Shown piece by piece: positions 5,965-6,084 of a stretch of 6,084 nt of DNA (positions are counted from its first letter, which is position 1; each line of letters begins with the position of its first letter). The position numbers were made by a program, and so were the translations under genes. The notes under the pieces are model-generated. The model was not told the origin of the DNA. It did not search any database and saw only the letters and a program-made list of their open reading frames with translations. Source of the DNA: Deltaproteobacteria bacterium (lineage in GTDB: Bacteria; Desulfobacterota; Binatia; Binatales; Binataceae); contig JAJZAG010000234.1 of the NCBI GenBank assembly GCA_021799555.1, forward strand, positions 1-6,084, in the 5' to 3' direction.

Positions 5965-6084
5965 TTTCGTGTTCCCGCGTCCGTGGCGGCCGCGCGTGAG
6001 AAATCCCGGACTTCTGACTGCGCGCGCTTGGGCGTGCATGGCGAAAGCAATTTGTGCGGAGCTTCCCTGGCGGGGTGGATCGCG
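5965..6084. other. Right-edge stretch without a supportable gene
   Basis: After the dehydrogenase stop I see no clear terminator: there is no stem followed by a T-run. An ATG at 6038 opens a plus-strand frame (MAKAICAELPW) that runs to the edge with only 15 full codons and no Shine-Dalgarno. It could be the start of a gene, but nothing else supports it. Confidence 0.4.

Noticed and set aside
5443..6039. 198-codon minus-strand open frame opposite the dehydrogenase 3' half
   Set aside because: It is antisense to a conserved Rossmann domain and its His/Arg-rich composition is typical of a shadow frame.
6038..6084. Start of a new plus-strand gene at the right edge
   Set aside because: There are only 15 full codons, no Shine-Dalgarno and no recognisable N-terminus, so it cannot be told from chance.

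Overview
The window is high-GC bacterial chromosomal DNA (by eye around 60% or more). It looks like a Gram-negative, probably environmental organism. It has a lipoprotein with a clear lipobox, a complete ruvC-ruvA-ruvB set (RuvC is absent from Bacillus-type Firmicutes), the tail of a cytochrome P450 and a zinc-dependent dehydrogenase. A deltaproteobacterial or Binatota-like soil lineage would fit, but that is only an inference from style and gene content. I see no IS element, CRISPR array, tRNA, rRNA or prophage gene.

Layout. (1) 3-131, plus strand: last 42 codons of a cytochrome P450, cut by the left edge. (2) 3927 down to 177, minus strand: a compact block read in the order yebC, ruvC, ruvA, ruvB, then a stand-alone class I glutamine amidotransferase. 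The spacing is tight (38 nt, a 4-nt ATGA overlap, a 14-nt overlap, 32 nt), so it is most likely one operon. The P450 and the amidotransferase converge on a 45-nt gap. (3) 3928-4148: a divergent control region with an extended -10 promoter candidate on each strand. (4) 4149-4760, plus strand: an outer-membrane-type lipoprotein of unknown function. (5) 4761-4881: a 121-nt spacer with several inverted repeats, including a perfect 20-bp palindrome just before a strong Shine-Dalgarno. (6) 4882-5964, plus strand: a zinc-binding alcohol-dehydrogenase-family enzyme with both zinc sites intact. (7) 5965-6084: no supportable gene.

How the genes work together. RuvA binds and opens the Holliday junction, RuvB hexamers drive branch migration, and RuvC cuts the junction; all key residues are visible in the three proteins. 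YebC is a conserved neighbour of ruvC, known as a regulator or translation factor rather than a resolvase part. The amidotransferase seems to ride on the ruv operon, and no functional link can be read from the sequence. The lipoprotein and dehydrogenase are separate units on the other strand.

I did not find convincing evidence of a new biological system. Most of the window is a conserved DNA-repair operon. The points most worth a second look are the palindrome before the dehydrogenase, the uncharacterised lipoprotein, and the amidotransferase attached to the ruv operon.
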